A DNA stretch of 56,984 nt, from the NCBI GenBank assembly GCA_017962665.1, contig JAGCUU010000018.1, forward strand, positions 1 through 56,984. Reading direction: 5' to 3'. The number at the start of each line of letters is the position of its first letter. Position 1 is the stretch's first letter. Shown piece by piece: positions 34,200-42,485 of this stretch. This DNA comes from Bacteroidales bacterium. GTDB taxonomy: Bacteria > Bacteroidota > Bacteroidia > Bacteroidales > P3. The position numbers and the translations under genes were made by a program. Under the pieces are notes generated by a model. That model did not search any database and was not told the DNA's origin. It was given only the letters and a program-made list of their open reading frames with translations.

Positions 34200-34745
34200 A
34201 TGATGACAAAGACAGAGGAACAATTTGAAAAAGAGATAAAAACATGCCGTGAAATATTCGAAAAGAAGACTCGCGACTATGGAACATCATGGCGGATTTT
34301 GCGACTACCGTCACTCACCGACCAAATATTCATCAAAGCCAACCGAATCCGAAGCATTGAAGAAACTGGCGAGAACAGGATTGGCGACGACGTGCGTGGC
34401 GAATATATAGCCATGGTAAACTACGCAGTCATGGCGCTGATACAGCAGGAACTTGCCGACAGCAGCACAATGGAACTGCCCATCGACAAAGCCCTTGAAC
34501 TATACGACAAGCATCTGGGAAGCACCGTAAGACTCATGCTCGACAAAAACCATGACTACGGCGAAGCTTGGCGTCAAATGCGCATAAGTTCCATGACAGA
34601 CCTAATCCTCATGAAACTCCGACGGATCAAGCAGATTGAGGACAACGATGGCAATACACTTGTTTCGGAAGGCGTTGAAGGCGGCTATATGGATATTATC
34701 AACTATTCGCTCTTCTGCCTCATCAGACTTTCGGAAACGAAATAA
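34200..34745 (+). CDS. DUF1599 protein
   Basis: About 181 residues from the ATG at 34200 (a second ATG follows at 34203). The protein is an internal duplication: CREIFEKKTRDYGTSWRILRLPSLTDQIFIKANRI is echoed by LMLDKNHDYGEAWRQMRISSMTDLILMKLRRI. This is the DUF1599 pattern, two repeats with conserved Asp-Tyr-Gly and Trp. The family has been linked by others to nucleotide-modification clusters, but here it heads a housekeeping operon as in other Bacteroidales. Function unproven. It is followed by the BT_3928-like gene 31 bp later. Confidence 0.85.
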   Translation: MMTKTEEQFEKEIKTCREIFEKKTRDYGTSWRILRLPSLTDQIFIKANRIRSIEETGENRIGDDVRGEYIAMVNYAVMALIQQELADSSTMELPIDKALELYDKHLGSTVRLMLDKNHDYGEAWRQMRISSMTDLILMKLRRIKQIEDNDGNTLVSEGVEGGYMDIINYSLFCLIRLSETK

Positions 34746-34776
34746 CTTTAACCTTTACTTTACAATCCACCACTCC

Positions 34777-35958
34777 ATGATTAAAGAGAACAAGACAAGA
34801 TCCATTTTGAGAATTATAGCCCGTTGGTTTGTAGGATTAGTTTTCCTTTTTTCCAGTTTCACAAAAGGCGTCGACCCTCTGGGAACCACATTCAAAGTAG
34901 AAGAATACATGACGGCATGGTCATTCGGAAGCATTAGCTTCGAATGGGCTCTGCCATTTGCATCGCTACTCTCCATGGCTCTGATCACTGCCGAATTTCT
35001 TGTCGGCATCATGCTTATCACCGGTTCATTCCGAAAACTGAGCGCCTGGCTGCTTCTCCTCATGATGACATTCTTCACCTGCACAACACTCTATGATGCA
35101 ATCACTAACGAAGTTAGCGACTGTGGATGTTTTGGTGACGCTGTGAAACTCACTAACTGGCAGACTTTTTGGAAAAACATCATATTGGACATACCCACGA
35201 TTTATATATTCCTTACCCGACGCTGGCCTCACAAGAACAAACTAGAAAGAGACACTCTGATTAGCCTCACAGCTATCGCGGCGATGGTAATATTCGGCAT
35301 TTACAACATCAACAACGAACCTGTCATCGACTTCCGTCCTTGGAAGGTTGGCAACACAATGATTGCCAACCTCGAAGAAGGTCTTGCAACCACAAACACC
35401 GTAACATATAAAAACAAGGAAACAGGTGCTTTCAAGACCATAGACTCCAAAGATCTCATCAAATGGAGCAATGAGGAGCCTGACTGGAGCGAAAAATGGG
35501 AATGGATTGGCACAAGTACAGTAAGTCCCTATGAGATCAGAGATCCTAAAAACGACAGCGTTGTCTCGTTCCCAATAACGGACATCGACGGCAACGACTA
35601 CACCTTTGAAATTATCGCCGCCACAGAAGGTCCAGTAATCATCTGCACCATTCACCATCTCAACAAAGTTAACGAACGCGGCATAAAAGCGATTGCCGAT
35701 ATCAGCCAGCTGGCAATGGAACGCGACATACGTTTCGCCCTTATCACTTGCGCCGAAGATGAAGATGTGCAGAACTTCCTGTTGAACAACGGTCTTGACA
35801 ATGTCGTGGAGTACTATTTCAGCGACGACAAAGCCATCGAGGCGATGATACGCAGCAACCCAGGCTTTGTTGTGATGCAAAATGCAACAGTCAAAGGGAA
35901 ATGGCATTATAAAAACGCCGAAAAAATCAAGGAATACCCATTCGAAATAAACGATTAA
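34777..35958 (+). CDS. BT_3928-like membrane protein (DoxX/MauE-type domain plus soluble tail)
   Basis: 393 residues from the ATG at 34777 (MIKENKTRSILRI); a longer frame overlapping the previous gene is rejected. Four transmembrane helices in the first 150 residues form a DoxX/MauE-like module: IARWFVGLVFLFSSFTKGVDP, then FASLLSMALITAEFLVGIML, LLLLMMTFFTCTTLYDA, and a CGCFGDAVKLTNWQTF motif with the Cys-Gly-Cys. A further helix precedes the soluble part, which ends in a thioredoxin-like segment (ADISQLAMERDIRFALITCAEDEDV). This is the layout of the Bacteroidota family named after BT_3928. A redox role is plausible from the MauE resemblance, not shown. Confidence 0.87.
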   Translation: MIKENKTRSILRIIARWFVGLVFLFSSFTKGVDPLGTTFKVEEYMTAWSFGSISFEWALPFASLLSMALITAEFLVGIMLITGSFRKLSAWLLLLMMTFFTCTTLYDAITNEVSDCGCFGDAVKLTNWQTFWKNIILDIPTIYIFLTRRWPHKNKLERDTLISLTAIAAMVIFGIYNINNEPVIDFRPWKVGNTMIANLEEGLATTNTVTYKNKETGAFKTIDSKDLIKWSNEEPDWSEKWEWIGTSTVSPYEIRDPKNDSVVSFPITDIDGNDYTFEIIAATEGPVIICTIHHLNKVNERGIKAIADISQLAMERDIRFALITCAEDEDVQNFLLNNGLDNVVEYYFSDDKAIEAMIRSNPGFVVMQNATVKGKWHYKNAEKIKEYPFEIND

Positions 35959-35978
35959 TCACAATCAATAATTAACAA

Positions 35979-36536
35979 ATGCTACAAAGAATCCAATCTT
36001 TCTATCTGGTACTTGTCGTGGTAGGCATCGTATTGATGTTCAAATTCCCCATCGTTACATTTACCTCAACAACAGCTTCAGGCGACGTAGAGGCCGCCTT
36101 AAAACTCCTGCCCACCGAATCGGTTATGACCGACGACGGTATGGACTACAAATATGTTGGTGACGATGCCGTACACATGTCTGGCAAATGGATACTTTCC
36201 ATCTCCACTTTGCTGGTAGGACTCATCGCCCTTGTGAGCATCTTCCTGTACAAAAACCGTGTACTTCAGATGCGTGTTGTGGCTTTTGCTTTTCTTTTCA
36301 ACGTAATAACCATCTTCCTTATCTTTTTCTGGGCCATTAACGGCACCGGAGGCAGCGGAGGCTATCTGGCTGCATTACAAGCTGCCGGACCGTCACTTAT
36401 GGGTGATGAAATCGCAATCAACATGCTCACCCCGGGCACCATTACGCCTATAGTAACAGTGATTCTGCTTTTCCTCGCACAACGAGCCATAAAAAAAGAC
36501 GAGATGAAGGTTCGTGCCGCCGACAGACTGCGCTAA
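35979..36536 (+). CDS. DUF4293 membrane protein
   Basis: A 185-residue four-helix membrane protein: MLQRIQSFYLVLVVVGIVLMF at the N-terminus, then SISTLLVGLIALVSIFLYKNRVLQ, VVAFAFLFNVITIFLIFFWAI and TPIVTVILLFLAQRAIKKDEMKVRAADRLR. The opening QRIQS and the closing RAIKKDE-x-V-R-A-x-DRLR are signatures of DUF4293, found only in Bacteroidota. Role unknown. Its stop is 1 bp before the tsaE ATG. Confidence 0.9.
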   Translation: MLQRIQSFYLVLVVVGIVLMFKFPIVTFTSTTASGDVEAALKLLPTESVMTDDGMDYKYVGDDAVHMSGKWILSISTLLVGLIALVSIFLYKNRVLQMRVVAFAFLFNVITIFLIFFWAINGTGGSGGYLAALQAAGPSLMGDEIAINMLTPGTITPIVTVILLFLAQRAIKKDEMKVRAADRLR

Positions 36537-36537
36537 T

Positions 36538-36972
36538 ATGGAAAAGCCTTACACCGTCTCCTTTGACAACATTGGCGCTCTGCCGAAAGTCGCCGAAACA
36601 CTGCTGCAGAGATTCCCCGATGAACGTTTTTTCGCATTCTTCGGTTCTATGGGTGTAGGAAAAACCACACTCATCAAGGAACTCTGTTCCCAGCTTGGAG
36701 TGAAACAGAACGTCTGCAGCCCCACCTTCGCCATAGTCAACGAATATTCCGACAGACATGGAGAGCCGGTATACCATTTTGACTTTTATAGGTTAAAAAA
36801 CATCAATGAAGCATACGACATTGGTTACGAAGAATATTTCTATTCCGGATACTATTGTTTCACAGAGTGGACCGAAAAGATAGAGCAGCTTCTCCCTGAA
36901 CACTATCTGCGTATAGACATTAGTGAGACCTCTGGAGTACGCACATTGACAGCAATTCAAAAAAAATACTAA
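36538..36972 (+). CDS. tsaE: tRNA threonylcarbamoyladenosine biosynthesis ATPase
   Basis: A 144-residue TsaE from the ATG at 36538 (MEKPYTVSFDN). The Walker A GSMGVGKTT is at residues 36-44, and SPTFAIVNEY, YHFDFYRL and TEWTEKIEQLLP complete the family pattern. TsaE is the ATPase that works with TsaB and TsaD to place the t6A modification at A37 of tRNAs reading ANN codons. The stop codon TAA forms part of the -7 box TAATTTTG of the next gene. Confidence 0.95.
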   Translation: MEKPYTVSFDNIGALPKVAETLLQRFPDERFFAFFGSMGVGKTTLIKELCSQLGVKQNVCSPTFAIVNEYSDRHGEPVYHFDFYRLKNINEAYDIGYEEYFYSGYYCFTEWTEKIEQLLPEHYLRIDISETSGVRTLTAIQKKY

Positions 36973-36977
36973 TTTTG
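36970..36977 (+). promoter_or_regulatory. -7 box for rsfS inside the operon
   Basis: TAATTTTG beginning at the first base of the tsaE stop codon, 23 bases before the rsfS ATG; a weak ATTG lies 21 bp upstream. It suggests an internal promoter for rsfS-ftsH. Confidence 0.5.
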
Positions 36978-36999
36978 CATATTTGAACGATATATATTA

Positions 37000-37368
37000 A
37001 TGACTGAAAAAAAGAAAAAATTGTCTGAAAGCGAAATACTTGCCAAACTTGCTGCTCAGGGCATGGACAACAAGAAAGCTCTCGACATAGTGATACTCGA
37101 CCTACGCGGAGTGCAGTCAGCCCCGACAAATTTCTTTGTCATATGCAGCGGCAACGTACCGTCGCATGTCAGCGCTATCAGCGATGGAGTATTTGAAACG
37201 ATTAAGAAAGCAACAGGCTACAACCCACACAAAGTGGAAGGATACGACAATGCAGAATGGATTCTTATGGATTATTTTGACATTGTCGTCCATATTTTTC
37301 AGAAAGACAAAAGGGAACACTATCGTCTTGAAGAACTCTGGGCTGACGGCAAGGAAATAAAATACTAA
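37000..37368 (+). CDS. rsfS: ribosomal silencing factor RsfS
   Basis: A 122-residue RsfS (Iojap) that binds ribosomal protein L14 and blocks subunit joining during nutrient stress. Signatures: ALDIVILDLRGVQSAPTNFFVICSGNVPSHVSAI, then KVEGYDNAEWILMDYFDIVVHIFQKDKREHYRLEELWAD. Length and start are usual. It lies 13 bp before ftsH, the common Bacteroidota order. Confidence 0.96.
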   Translation: MTEKKKKLSESEILAKLAAQGMDNKKALDIVILDLRGVQSAPTNFFVICSGNVPSHVSAISDGVFETIKKATGYNPHKVEGYDNAEWILMDYFDIVVHIFQKDKREHYRLEELWADGKEIKY

Positions 37369-37381
37369 AACTAACACCCTC

Positions 37382-39436
37382 ATGGCACAAGACAACCAGG
37401 ACAACAAAGGCAACAAGCCTCAAGGCAACAACAATAAAAACAACGGGAAAAAGAAAGGCTCCGATTGGATGATGTATATCCTCTATGCCATTATCATCAT
37501 ATCGCTCGGCGGCGTATGGCTCGGTGGTGGCAACAGCGGCAGCAACAAGGAGATTAACTGGACCCGACTCGACGAGATTTTGCGTCGTGGAGACCAAGAG
37601 AAGATTGTCGTTGTCGACAGAGACCATGCCGAGATATACATCAAACAAGAGGCTCTCAAATCCGACACCTCATACAAGGATCTAACCAAAGGCACAAAAA
37701 AAATCACTGAATCCGGTCATTACACCTACAAGTTTGTCGACGTTGAGAGTTTCAAGAAAGACATCGACATGGTGGCGCAGCAGAACTTCGAACGCGACAC
37801 CGCCAGTCTATCCGACTCCAACGGATATGTCAGTACCGAAGCCATAAACAAGGCACGACGCGACAACCACATAGAGCTCACTGCCAAAGAGAACGACCAC
37901 ACATGGGAAAAGGTGCTCTACTGGTTCGGCCCCATATTAATGCTCGTCTTTTTCTTCTTTATCATGAGTCGCATCGCCAATCGCCAAATGGGTGGTGGCG
38001 GCGGCGGCATATTTAATGTCGGAAAGTCAAAAGCCAAGATGTATGACGGAAAGACATCAATAAATGTTTCTTTCAAGGATGTCGCCGGTCTTGCAGGAGC
38101 CAAAGAAGAGGTCATGGAGGTCGTTGACTTTCTTAAAAACCCAAAGAAATATACTGCCCTCGGAGGGAAAATACCGAAAGGCGTCTTGCTTGTTGGTCCT
38201 CCGGGTACGGGAAAAACCCTGCTCGCCAAAGCTGTGGCCGGAGAGGCCAGTGTGCCATTCTTTTCCATGTCCGGAAGCGATTTTGTTGAGATGTTTGTCG
38301 GTGTAGGAGCTTCAAGGGTACGCGACCTATTTGAAGAAGCCAAAAAGAAGGCTCCTTGCATTATATTCATCGACGAGATTGACGCTGTGGGACGCGCCCG
38401 CAGCCGTGGCGGTATGAGCAACGCTAACGACGAGCGCGAAAACACCCTCAACCAGCTGCTCACCGAAATGGATGGATTCGGAACAAACAATGGCGTGATA
38501 GTCATGGCAGCCACCAACCGCGCCGACATCCTCGACAAGGCTCTACTGCGTGCAGGACGCTTTGACCGCCAAATATACGTTGAACTTCCCGACATTGACG
38601 AACGCAAAGCCATATTTGAAGTCCACATGAAAGGCCTCAAGCTGGGTAACGACATAGATATTGACTTCCTGTCAAAACAGACACCCGGATTCTCAGGAGC
38701 CGATATTGCCAATGTATGCAATGAAGCTGCACTTTGTGCCGCGCGTAAGAACAAGAGCACCATCGAAAAACAAGACTTTCTCGATGCCATCGACCGTATC
38801 ATTGGAGGCTTGGAGAAACGTTCCAAAGTCATCACTCCCGAAGAAAAACGCACCATTGCCTACCATGAATCCGGCCACGCCTCCGTGAGCTGGCTGCTGC
38901 GTTGGGGCAACCCTCTGGTGAAAGTCACCATCGTCCCTCGAGGGAAAGCGCTGGGTGCAGCATGGTATCTGCCAGAAGAAAGACAGATTACAACCTTCGA
39001 ACAGATGTTCGATGAGATAACATCACTTGTCGCCGGACGCGCCGCAGAAGAGATAGTCTTCGGACAGATTTCCACTGGAGCCCTCAACGACTTGGAACGT
39101 GCCACCAAGATGGCATTCTCGCTGGTAGCATACTACGGCATGAGTCCTAAAATAGGCAATATCAGCTACTACGACTCAACAGGCCAATCGGATTGGAATT
39201 TCACAAAACCGTTCAGCGAACAGACCAACGAAGATATTGACAAAGAAGTGAAACGGATGATCGAGGAGGCATATAACCGTGCAAAAGAGATTATCACCGG
39301 CAGTCGTGAAAAATTAGACCAGCTGGCACAAGTACTCTTCGATCGTGAAGTCATCTTCCGCGACGATGTGGAGAACATATACGGTCCACGCCCCTGGGAC
39401 GAAAAGACAGAACAAGAAAAGTCTGACATTCAATGA
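37382..39436 (+). CDS. ftsH: ATP-dependent zinc metalloprotease FtsH
   Basis: A 684-residue membrane-anchored AAA+ protease that degrades misfolded and regulatory proteins. Order: an Asn/Gln/Lys-rich N-terminus, TM1 ([18 protein letters not shown]), a periplasmic loop, TM2 ([18 protein letters not shown]), GGGG linker, Walker A GPPGTGKT, Walker [35 protein letters not shown], and the zinc motif HESGH with a downstream metal Asp region. All catalytic residues are present. Its stop overlaps the next gene by 4 bp. Confidence 0.97.
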   Translation: MAQDNQDNKGNKPQGNNNKNNGKKKGSDWMMYILYAIIIISLGGVWLGGGNSGSNKEINWTRLDEILRRGDQEKIVVVDRDHAEIYIKQEALKSDTSYKDLTKGTKKITESGHYTYKFVDVESFKKDIDMVAQQNFERDTASLSDSNGYVSTEAINKARRDNHIELTAKENDHTWEKVLYWFGPILMLVFFFFIMSRIANRQMGGGGGGIFNVGKSKAKMYDGKTSINVSFKDVAGLAGAKEEVMEVVDFLKNPKKYTALGGKIPKGVLLVGPPGTGKTLLAKAVAGEASVPFFSMSGSDFVEMFVGVGASRVRDLFEEAKKKAPCIIFIDEIDAVGRARSRGGMSNANDERENTLNQLLTEMDGFGTNNGVIVMAATNRADILDKALLRAGRFDRQIYVELPDIDERKAIFEVHMKGLKLGNDIDIDFLSKQTPGFSGADIANVCNEAALCAARKNKSTIEKQDFLDAIDRIIGGLEKRSKVITPEEKRTIAYHESGHASVSWLLRWGNPLVKVTIVPRGKALGAAWYLPEERQITTFEQMFDEITSLVAGRAAEEIVFGQISTGALNDLERATKMAFSLVAYYGMSPKIGNISYYDSTGQSDWNFTKPFSEQTNEDIDKEVKRMIEEAYNRAKEIITGSREKLDQLAQVLFDREVIFRDDVENIYGPRPWDEKTEQEKSDIQ

Positions 39437-40050
39437 AAGACAACCGGCATAAAGAAATTGTGCTCAAAGATATTCGCGAGGCGTTGATAGACAAAAACGA
39501 TTTCGCCGAGGACCCCGCCACATCGGTAGGGGAAAACACCTTTCTCGTCACCGATGACGACCTCAGCATAGTCTTTGCACAGAACTTTACCAAGTCGGGA
39601 GCAACACTTTACTATTGTTACAACGAGAGCGACATCCGCGACAAGATATTGGAAATTCAAAAGTTGCATGGCAACATCACTATTGGATGCGCCAGCGCCA
39701 ACCTTGAAAGTTTCCTTGGACATCTGGGAGTGGAGAATCGCTGTCTTTGCACATTATCAGAAACACATCCTCTCAGTGCAACGCTTTGCGAAGCCCTTAT
39801 CGCCTGGCAAGGCAGCATAGTCATCACCTCAAATCTCGGTCTCGGCGTAACAGTTCCCGCCCTGTCCGAGACCACCATTGTACTGGCATTCACTTCGCAG
39901 GTGGTCACCGACTGGGAAGCCGCGAACGAGCGACTGAAACAACTATATCCAGAATATCCAAACCAAATAATGATAACCCATCCCGCAAGCTACGCTTACC
40001 GCAAAGGGCAACAAAAGATATACCTGATACTCATTGAAGACGAAAACTGA
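39433..40050 (+). CDS. LUD (LutC/YkgG) domain protein
   Basis: A 205-residue protein with the LUD fold outline: IGCASANLESFLGHLG, the loop GSIVITSNLGLGVTVPALSETTIVLAFTSQVVTDW, and a C-terminal KGQQKIYLILIEDEN. In LutC, this domain works with LutA/LutB in lactate oxidation, but neither partner is nearby; standalone copies behind ftsH are common in Bacteroidota and have no settled role. The 4-bp overlap with ftsH and 1-bp gap to cdsA tie it to envelope and proteostasis genes. Confidence 0.85.
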   Translation: MKDNRHKEIVLKDIREALIDKNDFAEDPATSVGENTFLVTDDDLSIVFAQNFTKSGATLYYCYNESDIRDKILEIQKLHGNITIGCASANLESFLGHLGVENRCLCTLSETHPLSATLCEALIAWQGSIVITSNLGLGVTVPALSETTIVLAFTSQVVTDWEAANERLKQLYPEYPNQIMITHPASYAYRKGQQKIYLILIEDEN

Positions 40051-40051
40051 C

Positions 40052-40921
40052 ATGAAAAAAATATTGATTCGATCTTTGAGCGGAGCCGTATACGTGCTGA
40101 TTGTTATCGGCACAATTTTTGCAGGGCAATGGACCGGCAATGACATTCTTGGCAAAATCATCTTTTCCAGTGTCTTTTTCCTCATAGGTATTATCGGAAT
40201 TTACGAATACATAAACAATCTGGCCAAAAAAGGTATTGAATGCAACAGACCCATGACATACATAGCCGGCACCACCTTGTATCTCAGCTCTGTTATGATA
40301 TTATTGGCCACAAGAAACATCTTCGACACGAATGGCAGAGCACTATTATACATATCAGTTACATTAGGCATCTTGGTACCTGTCATTTTTCTTGCCACTT
40401 TAGCCATACAACTCTGGCGTAACGACGCTGAACCCTTTACTGTCGCCGGACACACCTTTCTGCCATCAATATGGATAATGACTCCATTGGCTTTGGCCAA
40501 CACCATACAAAATATAGGAAGCGGAATCATGATAATGCTATTCATCATGATATGGGTTAACGACACTTTCGCTTATCTTGGCGGCATGATGCTCGGTCGG
40601 CATAAGATGTGGGAACGCCACTCGCCTAACAAGACATGGGAAGGCACGATTTCGGGAGCATTGTTCTGCGTGGCGACAGCTATTCTGGTCGGGCCACATT
40701 TCTACCCTCACATACATATCCTTGGTTGGGCTATTTCAGGCCTTATCTGCAGCGTTACAGGCACATTGGGCGACCTTGTCGAATCTATGTTCAAACGCTA
40801 CTGCGGCGTAAAGGACAGCGGCAACATTATGCCCGGTCATGGTGGTGTGCTTGACCGTTTTGACAGCTTGTTGATGGCTGTACCTTTCGTTTTGTTGTTC
40901 ATAACCATAATACTACTGTAA
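40052..40921 (+). CDS. cdsA: phosphatidate cytidylyltransferase
   Basis: 289 residues from the ATG at 40052 (MKKILIRSLSGAVYVLIV). A polytopic inner-membrane enzyme converting phosphatidic acid and CTP to CDP-diacylglycerol. About eight hydrophobic segments are seen. The conserved C-terminal signature is present: SVTGTLGDLVESMFKRYCGVKDSGNIMPGHGGVLDRFDSL, with the Asp residues for metal binding. NDTFAYLGGMMLGRHK and SPNKTWEG are further family motifs. It is one base after the LUD gene and 3 bp before psd. Confidence 0.96.
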   Translation: MKKILIRSLSGAVYVLIVIGTIFAGQWTGNDILGKIIFSSVFFLIGIIGIYEYINNLAKKGIECNRPMTYIAGTTLYLSSVMILLATRNIFDTNGRALLYISVTLGILVPVIFLATLAIQLWRNDAEPFTVAGHTFLPSIWIMTPLALANTIQNIGSGIMIMLFIMIWVNDTFAYLGGMMLGRHKMWERHSPNKTWEGTISGALFCVATAILVGPHFYPHIHILGWAISGLICSVTGTLGDLVESMFKRYCGVKDSGNIMPGHGGVLDRFDSLLMAVPFVLLFITIILL

Positions 40922-40924
40922 ATT

Positions 40925-41596
40925 ATGTACATACATAAAGAAGGATACCGATTGTTATTTAGCCTGCTGGCAATATTCATTGCTGTAACCGCCGCAATGG
41001 TGATACTTATACATCCTCTAAACTTTTTCAACTATCTGCTAATCGTTGTGATGTTCGTTTTCTGGCTTGCGCTGGCATCGTTTTTCCGTATTCCGAAGAG
41101 AGTATTCACTATCGATTCAGACAGACTTATCGCACCTGCCGACGGCACCATCTGCACAATCGAGGAAACCTATGAAAAAGAATACCTTGGATGTGATTGC
41201 ATAATGGTTAGCATATTCATGAACGGCACAGACGTACATGTGAACCGTTATCCTTTGGACGGAATCGTTGAATATGTAAAATACCATAAAGGCAACTACT
41301 TCATTGCCTCCTATCCAAAATCGTCACTCATGAACGAACGATCCAGTATCGGGATGCGCCTTGCCAACGGACAAAAGATACTGCTTCGTCAGGTCGCAGG
41401 CGTCATGGCACGACGCATTGTGTGTTATGCTCGCGAGGGAGAGCAGGTTAAACAGAATCAAGAAATGGGATTTATCAAGTTTGGTTCACGGGTAGACCTG
41501 TTCCTGCCATTGGATACAGAAATCAACATCAACCTCGAAGATGTTGTACGCAATGGCGTAACCCCCATAGCCAAATTGAAAAAAGTTGAGAACTGA
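40925..41596 (+). CDS. psd: phosphatidylserine decarboxylase (short type)
   Basis: A 223-residue Psd of the short, related-protein class. Two N-terminal membrane helices, then LIAPADGTICTIEE, VSIFMNGTDVHVNRYPLDG and a C-terminal IKFGSRVDLFLP. The Gly-Ser in FGSRVD is the autocleavage site that yields the pyruvoyl alpha subunit (in place of LGST of the long class). It produces phosphatidylethanolamine from phosphatidylserine; cdsA upstream supplies the CDP-diacylglycerol. The stop is 1 bp before the next ATG. Confidence 0.94.
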   Translation: MYIHKEGYRLLFSLLAIFIAVTAAMVILIHPLNFFNYLLIVVMFVFWLALASFFRIPKRVFTIDSDRLIAPADGTICTIEETYEKEYLGCDCIMVSIFMNGTDVHVNRYPLDGIVEYVKYHKGNYFIASYPKSSLMNERSSIGMRLANGQKILLRQVAGVMARRIVCYAREGEQVKQNQEMGFIKFGSRVDLFLPLDTEININLEDVVRNGVTPIAKLKKVEN

Positions 41597-41597
41597 C

Positions 41598-42290
41598 ATG
41601 GTCTCCATAGCCGATCAAATTCTCTATGAGGACAATCACCTTCTCGCCATAAACAAGCGATGTGGACAGATAGTGCAAGGGGACAAGACGGGTGACACCA
41701 CATTACCAGATCTTGTCAAGGCCTATCTCAAGGAACGCGACAATAAACCCGGAAATGTATTTTGCGGAGTAATCCACCGACTCGACAGACCCGTTAGTGG
41801 CGTTGTACTTTTCGCCAAAACATCGAAAGCCCTGTCTCGTATGAACGACACGGTAAAAAACCGTGAAATACAAAAAACCTACTGGGCTATTTGCAAGGAA
41901 AAGCCTATTCATCCCTGCGGACACCTCGAAGACTGGATTCTTCGCAAACAGGAGAGCAACAAAAGCTTCGTAGTAAAACCCGGCACCGAAGGAGCAAAAC
42001 TTGCAATTCTCGACTATAAACTTATTAACGTAAGCGATGGAGGCTACTGCCTTATCGAGGTAAAGCTACACACAGGTCGCCATCACCAAATCCGTGCTCA
42101 GCTGTCAAATATGGGATGCCATATCAAAGGCGACCTTAAATATGGAGCCAGCAGGTCAAACCCCGATGGAGGTATTTCGCTCCACGCCCGAAGCATTACC
42201 TTCATCCACCCCGTACGCAGAGAGCCAATTACAATTATCGCCCCAGTCCCCGACGACCCACTGTGGATGGCGATATCCACTACCCCTTGA
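41598..42290 (+). CDS. RluA-family pseudouridine synthase, no S4 domain
   Basis: 230 residues from the ATG at 41598 (MVSIADQILYEDNHLLAINK). Motifs: HRLDRPVSGVVLFAKTSKAL with the catalytic Asp, KTYWAICK, and LHTGRHHQIRAQLSNMGCHIKGDLKYG, as in RluA/TruC proteins. The N-terminal S4 domain of RluD/RluC is absent, so the target could be an rRNA or a tRNA site; the sequence alone does not decide. It is the last gene of the ten-gene operon; no clear terminator follows. Confidence 0.92.
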   Translation: MVSIADQILYEDNHLLAINKRCGQIVQGDKTGDTTLPDLVKAYLKERDNKPGNVFCGVIHRLDRPVSGVVLFAKTSKALSRMNDTVKNREIQKTYWAICKEKPIHPCGHLEDWILRKQESNKSFVVKPGTEGAKLAILDYKLINVSDGGYCLIEVKLHTGRHHQIRAQLSNMGCHIKGDLKYGASRSNPDGGISLHARSITFIHPVRREPITIIAPVPDDPLWMAISTTP

Positions 42291-42408
42291 GAGTATCCAA
42301 AGCCACTGGAAAACCAAACGGAAGCTCAGACTGAATAGGGTAAAACTCTATTCCTTAACACTATACATCTATTAATAATTATTAGAACTTTTATAGTATT
42401 TTTTTTCT

Positions 42409-42416
42409 TACATTTG
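42409..42416 (+). promoter_or_regulatory. -7 box for the C25 peptidase gene
   Basis: TACATTTG, 69 bases before the ATG, in a strongly AT-rich leader. Confidence 0.55.
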
Positions 42417-42485
42417 CATTTTTAAATTATAGTACAATAAATATACTATAGCAATAATTAACAGATATTTATATATAATCAAACC

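Noticed and set aside
37918-38856. 312-codon open frame on the minus strand
   Set aside because: Antisense to the AAA domain of ftsH; Ser/Arg-rich composition typical of a shadow frame.
42291-42485. Small gene in the leader before the C25 peptidase
   Set aside because: No frame with a sensible start and composition; the stretch is AT-rich and contains only the probable promoter.
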